64,000 bases of DNA, taken from assembly GCA_966212235.1 (NCBI GenBank), contig CBIHPP010000014.1:124001-188000 (forward strand). Reading direction: 5' to 3'. This DNA is from Niastella sp966212235. Its GTDB lineage: Bacteria > Bacteroidota > Bacteroidia > Chitinophagales > Chitinophagaceae. The notes below the pieces were generated by a model that worked only from the letters and a program-made list of their open reading frames with translations, was not told the origin of the DNA and made no database searches. A program made the translations under genes and the position numbers. Position 1 is the stretch's first letter. Each line of letters starts with the position of its first letter. Shown here in pieces: positions 35,018-42,357 of this stretch.

Positions 35018-37099
35018 TTAAACAGTAGGTGTTTGCTTTTTCTCCAGGCTGAAAATTACCTGGAAAAAGTATTCAGAAGACTGCGGCATAGTGTCGGCGA
35101 GTTTGGGTTTCTTCTTAAAAGCCCTTTGCACTTCTTCATGTAACACTTGTTGCAATTCCTGCTTTGAAAGTTGTTCAGTGGTTGTTACCTCATTTGCTGG
35201 TATAATGCTCCTGGTGGTAACTTTGTTGAGTTGTTTTACCCCAGCCGGTAACTGATCAAATGTTTGAACATAATAGATATCACCGTTCTTGTCAAAAGCT
35301 ATTGAAAAGTATACCACCCCTTCTGCCTGCTGGGCCAGTGCCCGTTGGGGATACCGGGCATTACGGCAATAATATGCTTCAATTTTTGATATAACAGGGT
35401 CTGTAGTTTCAGCCGTTGAAAATGGCTGCGTAGCATTGGTTGTTGCCGCCATTTGCTCCCGGGCGGGATGCGTTGTTGTCATTTGAATAGTTGGCGGCGT
35501 TGGTTTTTTAACCTGTGCAGGGCGGGCAACGGTTTGTTCGCTGGTTGCCGGGCTATTAGCAGCCGCTGCAGGGTTGTCTTTATACTTCACAATTCCTTCC
35601 AGTATCTTTTTAGCTATGGCTTCCTGGTTGCTGCTGTTGCTGATAAAGGCAAGGTCTTTTTCATTGGTTATATATCCGCATTCGATCAAAAGGGCAGGGC
35701 AGGGGGTTCTTTCCAATACCCAGATGTTCATTGAACGTTGCAAAAGTGCCGGGTTGGTGTTATACAGTTTACTTAACTCCTGTACAACGGCTGAACCCAG
35801 TTGTTTTGACTGCTTTGTGCGGTCGTCCTCTTTATTTGACACAAATACTTCAAAACCGCTGTAGCGGGGATCTGTTTTATTATCATCTGTGGCAGAAATA
35901 TGGATCGAAATAAAAAGGTCGGCTTTTGCTTTTTCTGTAAGCGCTGTACGTGCTTTTAATCCGTCATTTTTATCGGTTGTATTGTCCGGCAAACCATCAT
36001 TGGTGCGGGTCATTACCACGTTGATATTGTAGGATGCCGCCAGCTGTTGAATTTTCTGGCTTATTTGTAAGGCAAGGTCTTTCTCCTTCACTTTACCGTC
36101 TGTGCTGGCAGCGCCGGCGTCTACGCCACCATGGCCTGCGTCAATAACCACTGTAATCGGTTTTTGGGCAGAACCGGAGCGAAAGATCGTGGTAACGGAA
36201 TTTGTTGATCGTTGCGCATACAATGCGATTGTGCAGAAAAGAAAGGCCAGAACCGGCAGCGCCATTAAGCGGCTGCGATAAGTGATCCTGGTTGACTGGT
36301 TGTTTGTGATCATGGCTATACGTCTTTTGATATGGTTTTGAAAGAAATAATTGGAAATGGGAATATGATTGGCTTTTAGTGTTTGCAATACAAGTAATTC
36401 AGCATAAGCATAGCGGTCGCTGTCTGAAACGGCATACTGGTCGGCAAGGAATTCATGAATGGCCTTCATTTCCTTTTTAAGCAAATGAAAGAACGGGTTG
36501 TACCAGAAAAATGCGGTTATAAGTTCCGTAAGAATAATATCGGAAGAATGTTTTTGCTGTACATGGAACAGTTCATGGCGAAAGATCTGTTGACCATCCC
36601 GGCTATTGAAGGGGAGGTCCCTGTTCCAGAAAATAGACTGGAAAAAAGAGAAAGGGGTCCCAGGCTCCCGGGTTGTAAAGAATTTTAGCCCGCCGATGTG
36701 CTCAAATGGATATTGTTTTGAAATTTTCCTGATATACAGCAACGACCTTATCAATACCCATAGTAGCGCAACAATTCCAATTCCATATACCCCGTAAAGA
36801 AGGTTTTCTACCGTAAGCAGCCGGGCCAGAGCACCGGGTCCCGCATCCAACCCTTCTGCTTCCCCATAATTTACGGTCAGCACTTCCAGGGTTTGATAAA
36901 CCGCCTGACTTACAGCATTTTGTGGTTTGTTCCAAACCGGTATCCTGATAAAGGGCAGTATTACCGAGAGTAATAAGGTAGCCTGCAGGTAAAAACGGTT
37001 ATAATGGTGAAACCGCCTGTTGCGTAAAAAGAGCCAGTAATAGCCCAGCAGGATGCCGGAACACAGCATAACTTTTCCCAGGTACAGCAAAAAGGTCAT
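35018..37099 (-). CDS. Fused M56 (BlaR1-like) membrane protease, N-acetylmuramoyl-alanine amidase and TonB-C domain
   Basis: 693 residues. N-terminal M56 domain: transmembrane segments near 3-23, 37-52, 100-120 and 279-296, with the cytoplasmic zinc site HELFH at 175-179 and E216 in HEFLADQ. After the last helix comes a complete Amidase_3 domain (about 314-508): VIDAGHGGVDAGA (H323), E339 in KEKDLAL, H400 in FISIHIS and E473 in LLIECGYI, i.e. all four expected zinc and catalytic residues. A Pro/Thr/Ala linker (about 509-565) leads to a TonB-C-like domain (ARYPQRALAQQAEGVVYFSI, about 581-600, to the end). Amidase_3 enzymes cleave the muramoyl-alanine bond of peptidoglycan. In BlaR1 the corresponding extracellular domain binds beta-lactams. 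Here it would contact cell wall in the periplasm (inference). The gene overlaps blaI by four bases. Confidence 0.92.
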   Translation of the reverse strand: MTFLLYLGKVMLCSGILLGYYWLFLRNRRFHHYNRFYLQATLLLSVILPFIRIPVWNKPQNAVSQAVYQTLEVLTVNYGEAEGLDAGPGALARLLTVENLLYGVYGIGIVALLWVLIRSLLYIRKISKQYPFEHIGGLKFFTTREPGTPFSFFQSIFWNRDLPFNSRDGQQIFRHELFHVQQKHSSDIILTELITAFFWYNPFFHLLKKEMKAIHEFLADQYAVSDSDRYAYAELLVLQTLKANHIPISNYFFQNHIKRRIAMITNNQSTRITYRSRLMALPVLAFLFCTIALYAQRSTNSVTTIFRSGSAQKPITVVIDAGHGGVDAGAASTDGKVKEKDLALQISQKIQQLAASYNINVVMTRTNDGLPDNTTDKNDGLKARTALTEKAKADLFISIHISATDDNKTDPRYSGFEVFVSNKEDDRTKQSKQLGSAVVQELSKLYNTNPALLQRSMNIWVLERTPCPALLIECGYITNEKDLAFISNSSNQEAIAKKILEGIVKYKDNPAAAANSPATSEQTVARPAQVKKPTPPTIQMTTTHPAREQMAATTNATQPFSTAETTDPVISKIEAYYCRNARYPQRALAQQAEGVVYFSIAFDKNGDIYYVQTFDQLPAGVKQLNKVTTRSIIPANEVTTTEQLSKQELQQVLHEEVQRAFKKKPKLADTMPQSSEYFFQVIFSLEKKQTPTV

Positions 37100-37467
37100 T
37101 GGTTATTGTTTTTGGCGTTTTTGATTTGTTCAAGCAAAGTCTCCAGGTCTTCCTGGCTGAGTTTGTTATCGTTCACAAAATGGGAGAGCAGTTTGGCGGG
37201 GGAGCCTTCAAAATAGCCTTTTACCAGCTGGTTAATGCTTTTTTTGCCATACTCGGTTTTACTTACCGCAGGCTTGTACTGGTTGTTGCGCCCCTGTACT
37301 TCATAATTCACGAATCCTTTATCGATCAATATTTTAAGAATGGTGGCCACGGTATTGGAATGAGGTTTGGGGTCCGGCATTTTATCCAGGATATCCTTCA
37401 GGAAACCATGTCTTAATTGCCAGAGTATTTGCATCACCTGTTCTTCAGCCTTTGTAAGGGATTTCAT
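37096..37467 (-). CDS. BlaI/MecI/CopY-family repressor
   Basis: 123 residues. Winged-helix DNA-binding domain: LTKAEEQVMQILWQL at 4-18, then NTVATILKILIDKGFVNYE (about 38-56), with dimerisation helices in the C-terminal half (FEGSPAKLLSHFVNDNKLS, then EDLETLLEQIKNA). BlaI proteins repress their own operon until cleaved by the partner M56 protease. The stop codon overlaps the start of the fused M56-amidase gene (ATGA type), so translation is coupled and the two should act as repressor and protease. Two inverted repeats lie 70-115 bases upstream and are the obvious operator candidates. Confidence 0.93.
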   Translation of the reverse strand: MKSLTKAEEQVMQILWQLRHGFLKDILDKMPDPKPHSNTVATILKILIDKGFVNYEVQGRNNQYKPAVSKTEYGKKSINQLVKGYFEGSPAKLLSHFVNDNKLSQEDLETLLEQIKNAKNNNQ

Positions 37468-37536
37468 CTTTATTTAATGTGTTTTGGCCAGATGCCCGGC
37501 TGATTGGTCAGTCGGGTGATCTGACAATTCGTTATA

Positions 37537-37582
37537 ACTAATCTTTTAGTCGCCGATCAAATGTATAACTAAATACTTAGTT
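37537..37582. promoter_or_regulatory. Paired candidate BlaI operators
   Basis: Two inverted repeats of the same design, ACTAA-N4-TTAGT, at 37537-37550 and 37568-37581; the second extends to AACTAA/TTAGTT. Their left ends are 31 bp apart, about three helical turns, which puts two dimers on the same DNA face. Placement upstream of the BlaI-type gene supports autoregulation. Not verified by any binding data. Confidence 0.55.
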
Positions 37583-37763
37583 GCAAAATAATTTCCTTGA
37601 TTTTTTACAATATTTTTTTTAAAGGGGTTACGCCAGCGTTAAAAACTGTACTAATACATGTAATAAGCAGTGTGGATGTGCGATACAACGGATAACAGTT
37701 TTTTATATAAGCATGTATTCGTTACTACCTTTTGGTCAATTAATGTCATTTGTGGTTTCGATT

Positions 37764-37772
37764 TTATCCACA
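37764..37772. promoter_or_regulatory. DnaA-box-like site upstream of rpoD
   Basis: A perfect TTATCCACA. The following AAAG also matches the box at 10844. The 505-base gap between the BlaI-type gene and rpoD also holds the operator pair and the rpoD promoter; no RNA gene is seen. Confidence 0.3.
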
Positions 37773-37848
37773 AAAGCTATGAGGTTTCGAGATTGAGTGT
37801 TACTTTTGCAGACAGTACCGGATGGATTAACAGGTTATTAGCACCTGA

Positions 37849-37880
37849 TTTGCAACCTCCCCCGAACTTTGTTAGTCTTG
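37849..37880 (+). promoter_or_regulatory. Candidate rpoD promoter
   Basis: TTTG at 37849-37852, a 20-base spacer, and TAGTCTTG at 37873-37880, close to the TTTG/TAnnTTTG consensus. TACTTTTG at 37801-37808 is a second possible -7 element. The leader would be about 85 bases. Confidence 0.45.
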
Positions 37881-37972
37881 CAAATGTTAGTATTGTACCC
37901 TTAACAATCATAGAAAAGCGATTTATTTAATAATCGACGATAATAGTCATTTTCATTTTATAAAGTATATAA

Positions 37973-38830
37973 ATGAGACAGCTCAAAATTGCGACCCAGA
38001 TTACGAATCGAGATTCGCAGGCAGTAGAAAAGTATCTTCAGGAAATTTCTAAAATTCCGATGATCACTCCGGAGGAGGAAACAGTACTTGCACAGCGGAT
38101 CAAGATGGGTGATCAGAAGGCATTGGATAAGTTAGTGCAGGCCAACTTGCGTTTCGTGGTATCTGTGGCTAAGCAGTACCAGCACCAGGGGCTTTCTCTT
38201 AGCGATCTGATCAACGAGGGTAACCTCGGTTTGATAAAAGCGGCCCAGCGTTTCGATGAAACAAAGGGTTTTAAATTCATTTCATACGCTGTATGGTGGA
38301 TTCGCCAGTCCATTTTACAAGCGTTGGCAGAGCAGGGCAGATTAGTCCGCCTGCCTCAAAACAAAATTGGCACCTATAACAAGGCTAACAAGGCGTACAT
38401 GGCTTTTGAGCAGGAACATGAGCGGGAGCCTAGTACCGAAGAACTGGCCGAGTTGCTGGAAATGAGCGAAACGGAGATCAATAACATTTTCCAGAGTAAT
38501 ACCCGTCATACCTCACTCGACGCTCCGGTTCACGAAGCGGAGGATGTGGCCATGGGTGATTTGCTGGAAGGCGGCGACGACACGGATGACGATGTAATGA
38601 AAGATTCATTACGTAACGAGATCCGCCGGGTATTGAAATCGTTGAGTCCCCGCGAAGCTGAAATTGTAAATGCTTATTTTGGCCTGGATGGCGAAAATGG
38701 GGTAACCATTGAGCAAATTGGCCAGAAATACGATCTGACCAAAGAGCGTATTCGCCAGATCAAGGAAAGAGCCATCAAGCGTTTGCAAAAAGCCCGCTAC
38801 AGCAATGCTTTAAAAGCTTATTTAGGTTAG
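37973..38830 (+). CDS. rpoD: Primary sigma factor of RNA polymerase
   Basis: 285 residues, the short form lacking region 1.1, as in other Bacteroidota. Region 1.2 is near DSQAVEKYLQEISKIPMIT. Region 2 includes NLRFVVSVAKQYQHQGL, SDLINEGNLGLIKA and the -10 recognition segment FKFISYAVWWIRQSI. Region 3 follows, then region 4.1 (LSPREAEIVNAYFGL) and the -35-type helix-turn-helix TIEQIGQKYDLTKERIRQIK. This sigma recognises the -33/-7 promoters marked elsewhere in the window. A strong terminator follows. Single gene. Confidence 0.95.
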   Translation: MRQLKIATQITNRDSQAVEKYLQEISKIPMITPEEETVLAQRIKMGDQKALDKLVQANLRFVVSVAKQYQHQGLSLSDLINEGNLGLIKAAQRFDETKGFKFISYAVWWIRQSILQALAEQGRLVRLPQNKIGTYNKANKAYMAFEQEHEREPSTEELAELLEMSETEINNIFQSNTRHTSLDAPVHEAEDVAMGDLLEGGDDTDDDVMKDSLRNEIRRVLKSLSPREAEIVNAYFGLDGENGVTIEQIGQKYDLTKERIRQIKERAIKRLQKARYSNALKAYLG

Positions 38831-38853
38831 TACAGGTACTATAAAGAAACGAG

Positions 38854-38891
38854 AACCCCGGTTGGCTTACCACCTTCCGGGGTTTTTTGTT
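38854..38891 (+). terminator. Intrinsic terminator after rpoD
   Basis: AACCCCGG and CCGGGGTT separated by 15 bases, followed by TTTTTGTTTT. Confidence 0.9.
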
Positions 38892-38896
38892 TTATG

Positions 38897-39034
38897 GAGG
38901 GCTCAGGGACCTGGGTCCAGAGTCCAGGGCACAAGCATTAAATTCGGGGGGCCGACAAAACTCAGGTATTTTGAATTTAAACGCTTGCGCCTTGATTCTT
39001 GTTTCTTGTGTCTTAATTTTATCTCTGGTTCGTT
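38897..39034. repeat. Two 7-bp repeat arrays between rpoD and the DUF4249 gene
   Basis: First array at about 38898-38937: GGGCTCA, GGGACCT, GGGTCCA, GAGTCCA, GGGCACA. Second at about 38984-39014: CTTGCGC, CTTGATT, CTTGTTT, CTTGTGT. Each keeps a strict 7-base period with its own sequence. Confidence 0.7.
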
Positions 39035-39059
39035 ATTTGAATACTATCGGTCATTGAAA

Positions 39060-39950
39060 ATGATACAGCGTTTCGGGTTAGTAGCCATCATATTGGGGAT
39101 GATTTTTTCTTCCTGCGAAAAAACAATTACGTTCAGGCCCAACGATTCGGAGCCGGTACTGGTTGTGGAAGCGTCTATTGAAAATGACCGGGCGCCGGTA
39201 GTTATTTTGTCCCAAAGCCTTGATTATTTCAACCAGATCAGTACCGAACTGCTGGCCAATTCCTTCGTTCATAATGCCGAAATAACTATTTCAAATGGAA
39301 CCAGGACCCATAAGTTAAAGGAGATCAAGGTTCCTGTTGCCAATGGGTATTCCCTGTATTATTACTCCACCGATTCTTCCAGTTTGGGAACCGCTGTTGT
39401 GGGTGAATTTGGCAAAACCTACTCATTAACCATAAAATCGAACGAAAAAGACTATTCAGCCACCACAACCATTCCAATACTCTCCAAAAAAATAGATTCT
39501 CTGTGGTGGGAAGATGCGCCCAGCAGTCCCGACCCGGTTAAAGTGATCCTGATGGGGCGGTTTATTGATCCGCCTGGTCTGGGAAATTACACCCGGTATT
39601 ATACTTCAGTGGACGGACTTCCTTTTTATCCCGGATTTAATTCGGTTTTTGACGACCAGATAACAGACGGCGCCACCTACAATTTGCAAATTGAAAAAGG
39701 AGTCGACCGCAACAACAGTATTAACCTGGAGCAATATGCTTTTTTCGATCACGGCGATTCGGTGGTAGTAAAATACTGTAATATCGATAAAGCCACCTAC
39801 GACTTCTGGCGAACCATGGAGTACAGTTATGCCAATATCGGCAACCCGTTTGCATCGCCCAATAAAGTGCTCAGCAACATCCACGGCGGCGGGTTGGGTT
39901 ATTTTGGCGGGTACGCTGCCCAGTATAGATCCATCGTTATTCCAAAATAA
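39060..39950 (+). CDS. DUF4249-type surface lipoprotein
   Basis: 296 residues from the ATG at 39060; longer in-frame starts would run through the repeat arrays. Lipobox FSSC with Cys19. The mature protein begins EKTITFRPNDSEPVLVVEASIEND, typical of DUF4249, with an Ig-like beta domain (VVILSQSLDYFNQI, then VHNAEITISNGTRTHKL). The C-terminal half contains GLGNYTRYYTSVDG and DGATYNLQIEKGVDRN. DUF4249 lipoproteins usually sit beside a TonB-dependent receptor in glycan or unknown-ligand uptake loci; none is adjacent here. Function unknown. Confidence 0.8.
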   Translation: MIQRFGLVAIILGMIFSSCEKTITFRPNDSEPVLVVEASIENDRAPVVILSQSLDYFNQISTELLANSFVHNAEITISNGTRTHKLKEIKVPVANGYSLYYYSTDSSSLGTAVVGEFGKTYSLTIKSNEKDYSATTTIPILSKKIDSLWWEDAPSSPDPVKVILMGRFIDPPGLGNYTRYYTSVDGLPFYPGFNSVFDDQITDGATYNLQIEKGVDRNNSINLEQYAFFDHGDSVVVKYCNIDKATYDFWRTMEYSYANIGNPFASPNKVLSNIHGGGLGYFGGYAAQYRSIVIPK

Positions 39951-40016
39951 AGGCCTGGCAACAAAGCTTTCCCGGGCCGGTTATTAACACCTAATTCAGG
40001 TACCTGCGTCTTTATC

Positions 40017-40046
40017 ATTTTCGTAACTCAAATTCAGGTAAATTTG
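40017..40046 (+). promoter_or_regulatory. Candidate trxB promoter
   Basis: The -7 element TAAATTTG at 40039-40046 is preceded by a weak TTTTC (40017-40021) 17 bases upstream. The start codon follows 26 bases after the -7 element. Confidence 0.4.
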
Positions 40047-40072
40047 TCAACTTTTCTTTAGAATACAGCATT

Positions 40073-41011
40073 ATGGAAATCGAAAAAATACATTGCCTGA
40101 TTATTGGAAGCGGGCCGGCAGGATATACCGCAGCTATTTATGCAGCGAGAGCTAACATGAAACCGGTATTATACCAGGGTATTCAACCCGGTGGCCAGTT
40201 AACGATCACAACGGAAGTAGAAAATTATCCCGGTTACCCCGATGGCGTTCAGGGACCGGAAATGATGGTTCATTTTGAAAAGCAGGCTGCCCGCATGGGA
40301 GCCGATATTCGATTTGGCCTGGCTACAAAAGTTGATTTTTCTGCCCCCCCATTTAAAGTTTGGATAGACGAAGAGAAACTGGTTGAAGCAGATTCGGTGA
40401 TCATTGCTACCGGCGCTTCGGCTAAATGGCTTGGTCTGGATAGCGAACAACGCCTGAATGGCTTTGGTGTAAGCGCCTGTGCCGTTTGCGATGGTTTCTT
40501 TTTCAGAGGTAAAGAAGTGGCCATTGTAGGCGCTGGTGATACAGCCGCCGAAGAAGCCCTGTATTTATCTAAATTATGTACTACGGTACATATGTTCATT
40601 CGCCGTCATGAAATGCGGGCTTCCAAAGTAATGCAGGAAAGAGTACAACGAACACCAAATATTAAAGTGTATTGGAATACAAGCACCGATGAAATACTGG
40701 GTGAGAACAAGGTAGAGGCAGTTCGGATAAAAAATATCAAAACCGGTGAGTTGCAAACAATACCCATTACTGGCTTTTTTGTAGCGATCGGTCACCAGCC
40801 TAATTCCGATATTTTTAAAGGATGGCTCGATATGGATGAGGCCGGTTATCTTAAAACGGTCCCGGGCACTACCAAAACCAATATAGAAGGTGTATTTGCT
40901 TCCGGCGACGTGCAGGATAAAATATACCGCCAGGCAGTTACTGCAGCCGGTAGCGGTTGTATGGCCGCATTGGACGCCGAACGTTATTTATCGGCCAAAG
41001 GATTGGTGTAG
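40073..41011 (+). CDS. trxB: Thioredoxin-disulfide reductase
   Basis: 312 residues, standard length. Reduces thioredoxin with NADPH through FAD and a redox-active disulfide. FAD site GSGPAGYTAAIYAARA near 12-27. Redox motif CAVCDG with C136 and C139. NADPH site GAGDTAAEEALYLSK near 152-166. The C-terminal FAD motif is GVFASGDVQDKIYRQ near 278-292. Single gene, with a perfect 20-base palindrome starting three bases after the stop. Confidence 0.96.
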   Translation: MEIEKIHCLIIGSGPAGYTAAIYAARANMKPVLYQGIQPGGQLTITTEVENYPGYPDGVQGPEMMVHFEKQAARMGADIRFGLATKVDFSAPPFKVWIDEEKLVEADSVIIATGASAKWLGLDSEQRLNGFGVSACAVCDGFFFRGKEVAIVGAGDTAAEEALYLSKLCTTVHMFIRRHEMRASKVMQERVQRTPNIKVYWNTSTDEILGENKVEAVRIKNIKTGELQTIPITGFFVAIGHQPNSDIFKGWLDMDEAGYLKTVPGTTKTNIEGVFASGDVQDKIYRQAVTAAGSGCMAALDAERYLSAKGLV

Positions 41012-41013
41012 AA

Positions 41014-41150
41014 CCTGCCTGCCGGCAGGCAGGCCCAAAAAGCCGAAAGCAAAACGCGAAACGCCGAAAGCTGATGGTAAAAGTCGAACGTGCGAGATTA
41101 TTATCTTAAGCGTTAAGCTTTTAGCATTAAGCGTTTGGCGTTTTTTTAAT
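41014..41150. repeat. 20-base palindrome and inverted 7-8 bp repeat arms after trxB
   Basis: CCTGCCTGCCGGCAGGCAGG (41014-41033) is self-complementary. It is followed by an array built on GCCGAAAGC/AAAACGC/GAAACGC, and at 41103-41150 by TTAAGCG, TTAAGCT, TTTAGCA, TTAAGCG, TTTGGCG and a T-run. The two arrays are inverted relative to each other (AACGCC versus GGCGTT), so the whole can fold as a terminator for trxB. Confidence 0.75.
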
Positions 41151-41185
41151 TAAATGGCACTGTTTTAGCAAAACAAAATGTACGT

Positions 41186-41545
41186 ATGGTTGTTATTGAA
41201 TTAAATCAGGTTAAGCTGCATGCCTATCATGGCATATACGAAGGAGAAAAATTAACGGGCAGCGCTTATGAAATAAATGTTCGGGTAGTTTATGAAGAAG
41301 GCGATACCACCTTCGACAGTTTAAAAAATACGATCAACTATGTGCAAATACTCGACATCGTAAAGCAACGAATGCAGATACCGACAGGTCTTTTAGAAAA
41401 GGTAGCAGATGAGATTATTCGTGAGATAAAGCGCCAGTATCCTTTCACCAAAGAAATAATACTTACTATCTATAAATTAGACGCCCCTGTAGAAAATTTT
41501 CAGGGAAAAATTGGCGTTACATTGCATAAGAAATTTGATGGGTAA
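41186..41545 (+). CDS. folB: Dihydroneopterin aldolase
   Basis: 119 residues, usual FolB length. Converts dihydroneopterin to 6-hydroxymethyl-dihydropterin in folate synthesis. Motifs: LHAYHGIYEGEK (about 11-22) with the catalytic-site tyrosine, DSLKNTINYVQILDIVK (about 48-64), LLEKVADEIIREI (about 72-84), and the C-terminal KLDAPV. The tunnel fold forms octamers. Its last codons overlap the start of the TPR gene by eight bases. Confidence 0.93.
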   Translation: MVVIELNQVKLHAYHGIYEGEKLTGSAYEINVRVVYEEGDTTFDSLKNTINYVQILDIVKQRMQIPTGLLEKVADEIIREIKRQYPFTKEIILTIYKLDAPVENFQGKIGVTLHKKFDG

Positions 41546-42302
41546 ATTAGGAAGTACAATAGGGCTTTTGCTTTTTTTGTTAATCCTGCCATTTAAAAAT
41601 AATGCACAGGATATCAATTCGCTGTTGAAGGATGCGCAACAGCTGGAAAGTGCATTTAAAGAACCCGAAGCGCTGCAAAAATACCTCGATGTATATCGCT
41701 ACCAGCCTAATAACCTGACCGCGCTCATCAAAATAAGCGAATTGTACAGCGTGGTGGGTAAACACCAGGGCACAAAGGAAAAACAAAAAGAATATTATCG
41801 TAACGCCCGGGTATATGCTCAAAAAGCCCTGCAGGTAAATGCCGGCAGTTCCGATGCCAATGTGGTGATGGCCCTGGCTATGGGCCGGATGGCGCTCATT
41901 TCCTCAGGCGATGATAAGATCAAAGCGATAAAAGATGTAAAAAACTATTCAGAGAAAAGCATACAACTCGACCCCAACAATTTTAAAGGCTACCATGTAC
42001 TGGGGAAGTGGAATTATGAAGTGAGCGACTTGAACTCAGTTGAAAGGTGGCTGGTAAAGGTGGCTTACGAAGCCCTGCCAAAAGCCAGTCTGGATGATGC
42101 CATTAAATATTTTGAAAAAAGCAAACAGCTCAATCCTTCCTTTTTATTGAACTATTTCGAACTGGCCAAATGCTGGCACCGGAAAGACAATGATAAAAAA
42201 GCCCGGGAACTACTGGAGATCATGCTCAAAATGCCCAACAAAATTGCAGATGACCCCGGTATTAAAGCCAAAGGCAAAAAATTATTAGAAGAGTATAAAT
42301 AG
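41538..42302 (+). CDS. Exported TPR protein resembling RMDN family
   Basis: 254 residues from the ATG at 41538, with a signal peptide ending NNAQ (about 23). TPR-type helices cover the rest: SLLKDAQQLESAF, NLTALIKISELYSVVG, NARVYAQKALQVN, DVKNYSEKSIQLDPNNFKGY. The segment HVLGKWNYEVSDL, then SLDDAIKYFEKSKQLNPSF, closely resembles the RMDN (regulator of microtubule dynamics) TPR core of eukaryotes and its bacterial relatives. This is pattern recognition, not a search. It is translationally coupled to folB. Probably periplasmic. Function unknown. Confidence 0.75.
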   Translation: MGKLGSTIGLLLFLLILPFKNNAQDINSLLKDAQQLESAFKEPEALQKYLDVYRYQPNNLTALIKISELYSVVGKHQGTKEKQKEYYRNARVYAQKALQVNAGSSDANVVMALAMGRMALISSGDDKIKAIKDVKNYSEKSIQLDPNNFKGYHVLGKWNYEVSDLNSVERWLVKVAYEALPKASLDDAIKYFEKSKQLNPSFLLNYFELAKCWHRKDNDKKARELLEIMLKMPNKIADDPGIKAKGKKLLEEYK

Positions 42303-42357
42303 TTAGTAAGTTCGTTAGTTATTGAGTCGGAACTAAAAAATTGAATAACTAAATAAC
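42303..42357. repeat. 8-bp repeat hairpin between convergent genes
   Basis: GTTAGTAA, GTTCGTTA, GTTATTGA on the left and AATAACTA, AATAACTT on the right are inverted complements. The array fills the gap between the TPR gene and the minus-strand MATE gene and overlaps the end of the latter. Confidence 0.7.

Noticed and set aside
37670..37930. An 86-codon plus-strand frame in the blaI-rpoD gap
   Set aside because: It spans the predicted rpoD promoter and DnaA-like box, with no protein-family resemblance.
38862..39059. N-terminal extension of the DUF4249 lipoprotein
   Set aside because: The extra 66 codons cover two repeat arrays and would bury the lipoprotein signal peptide.
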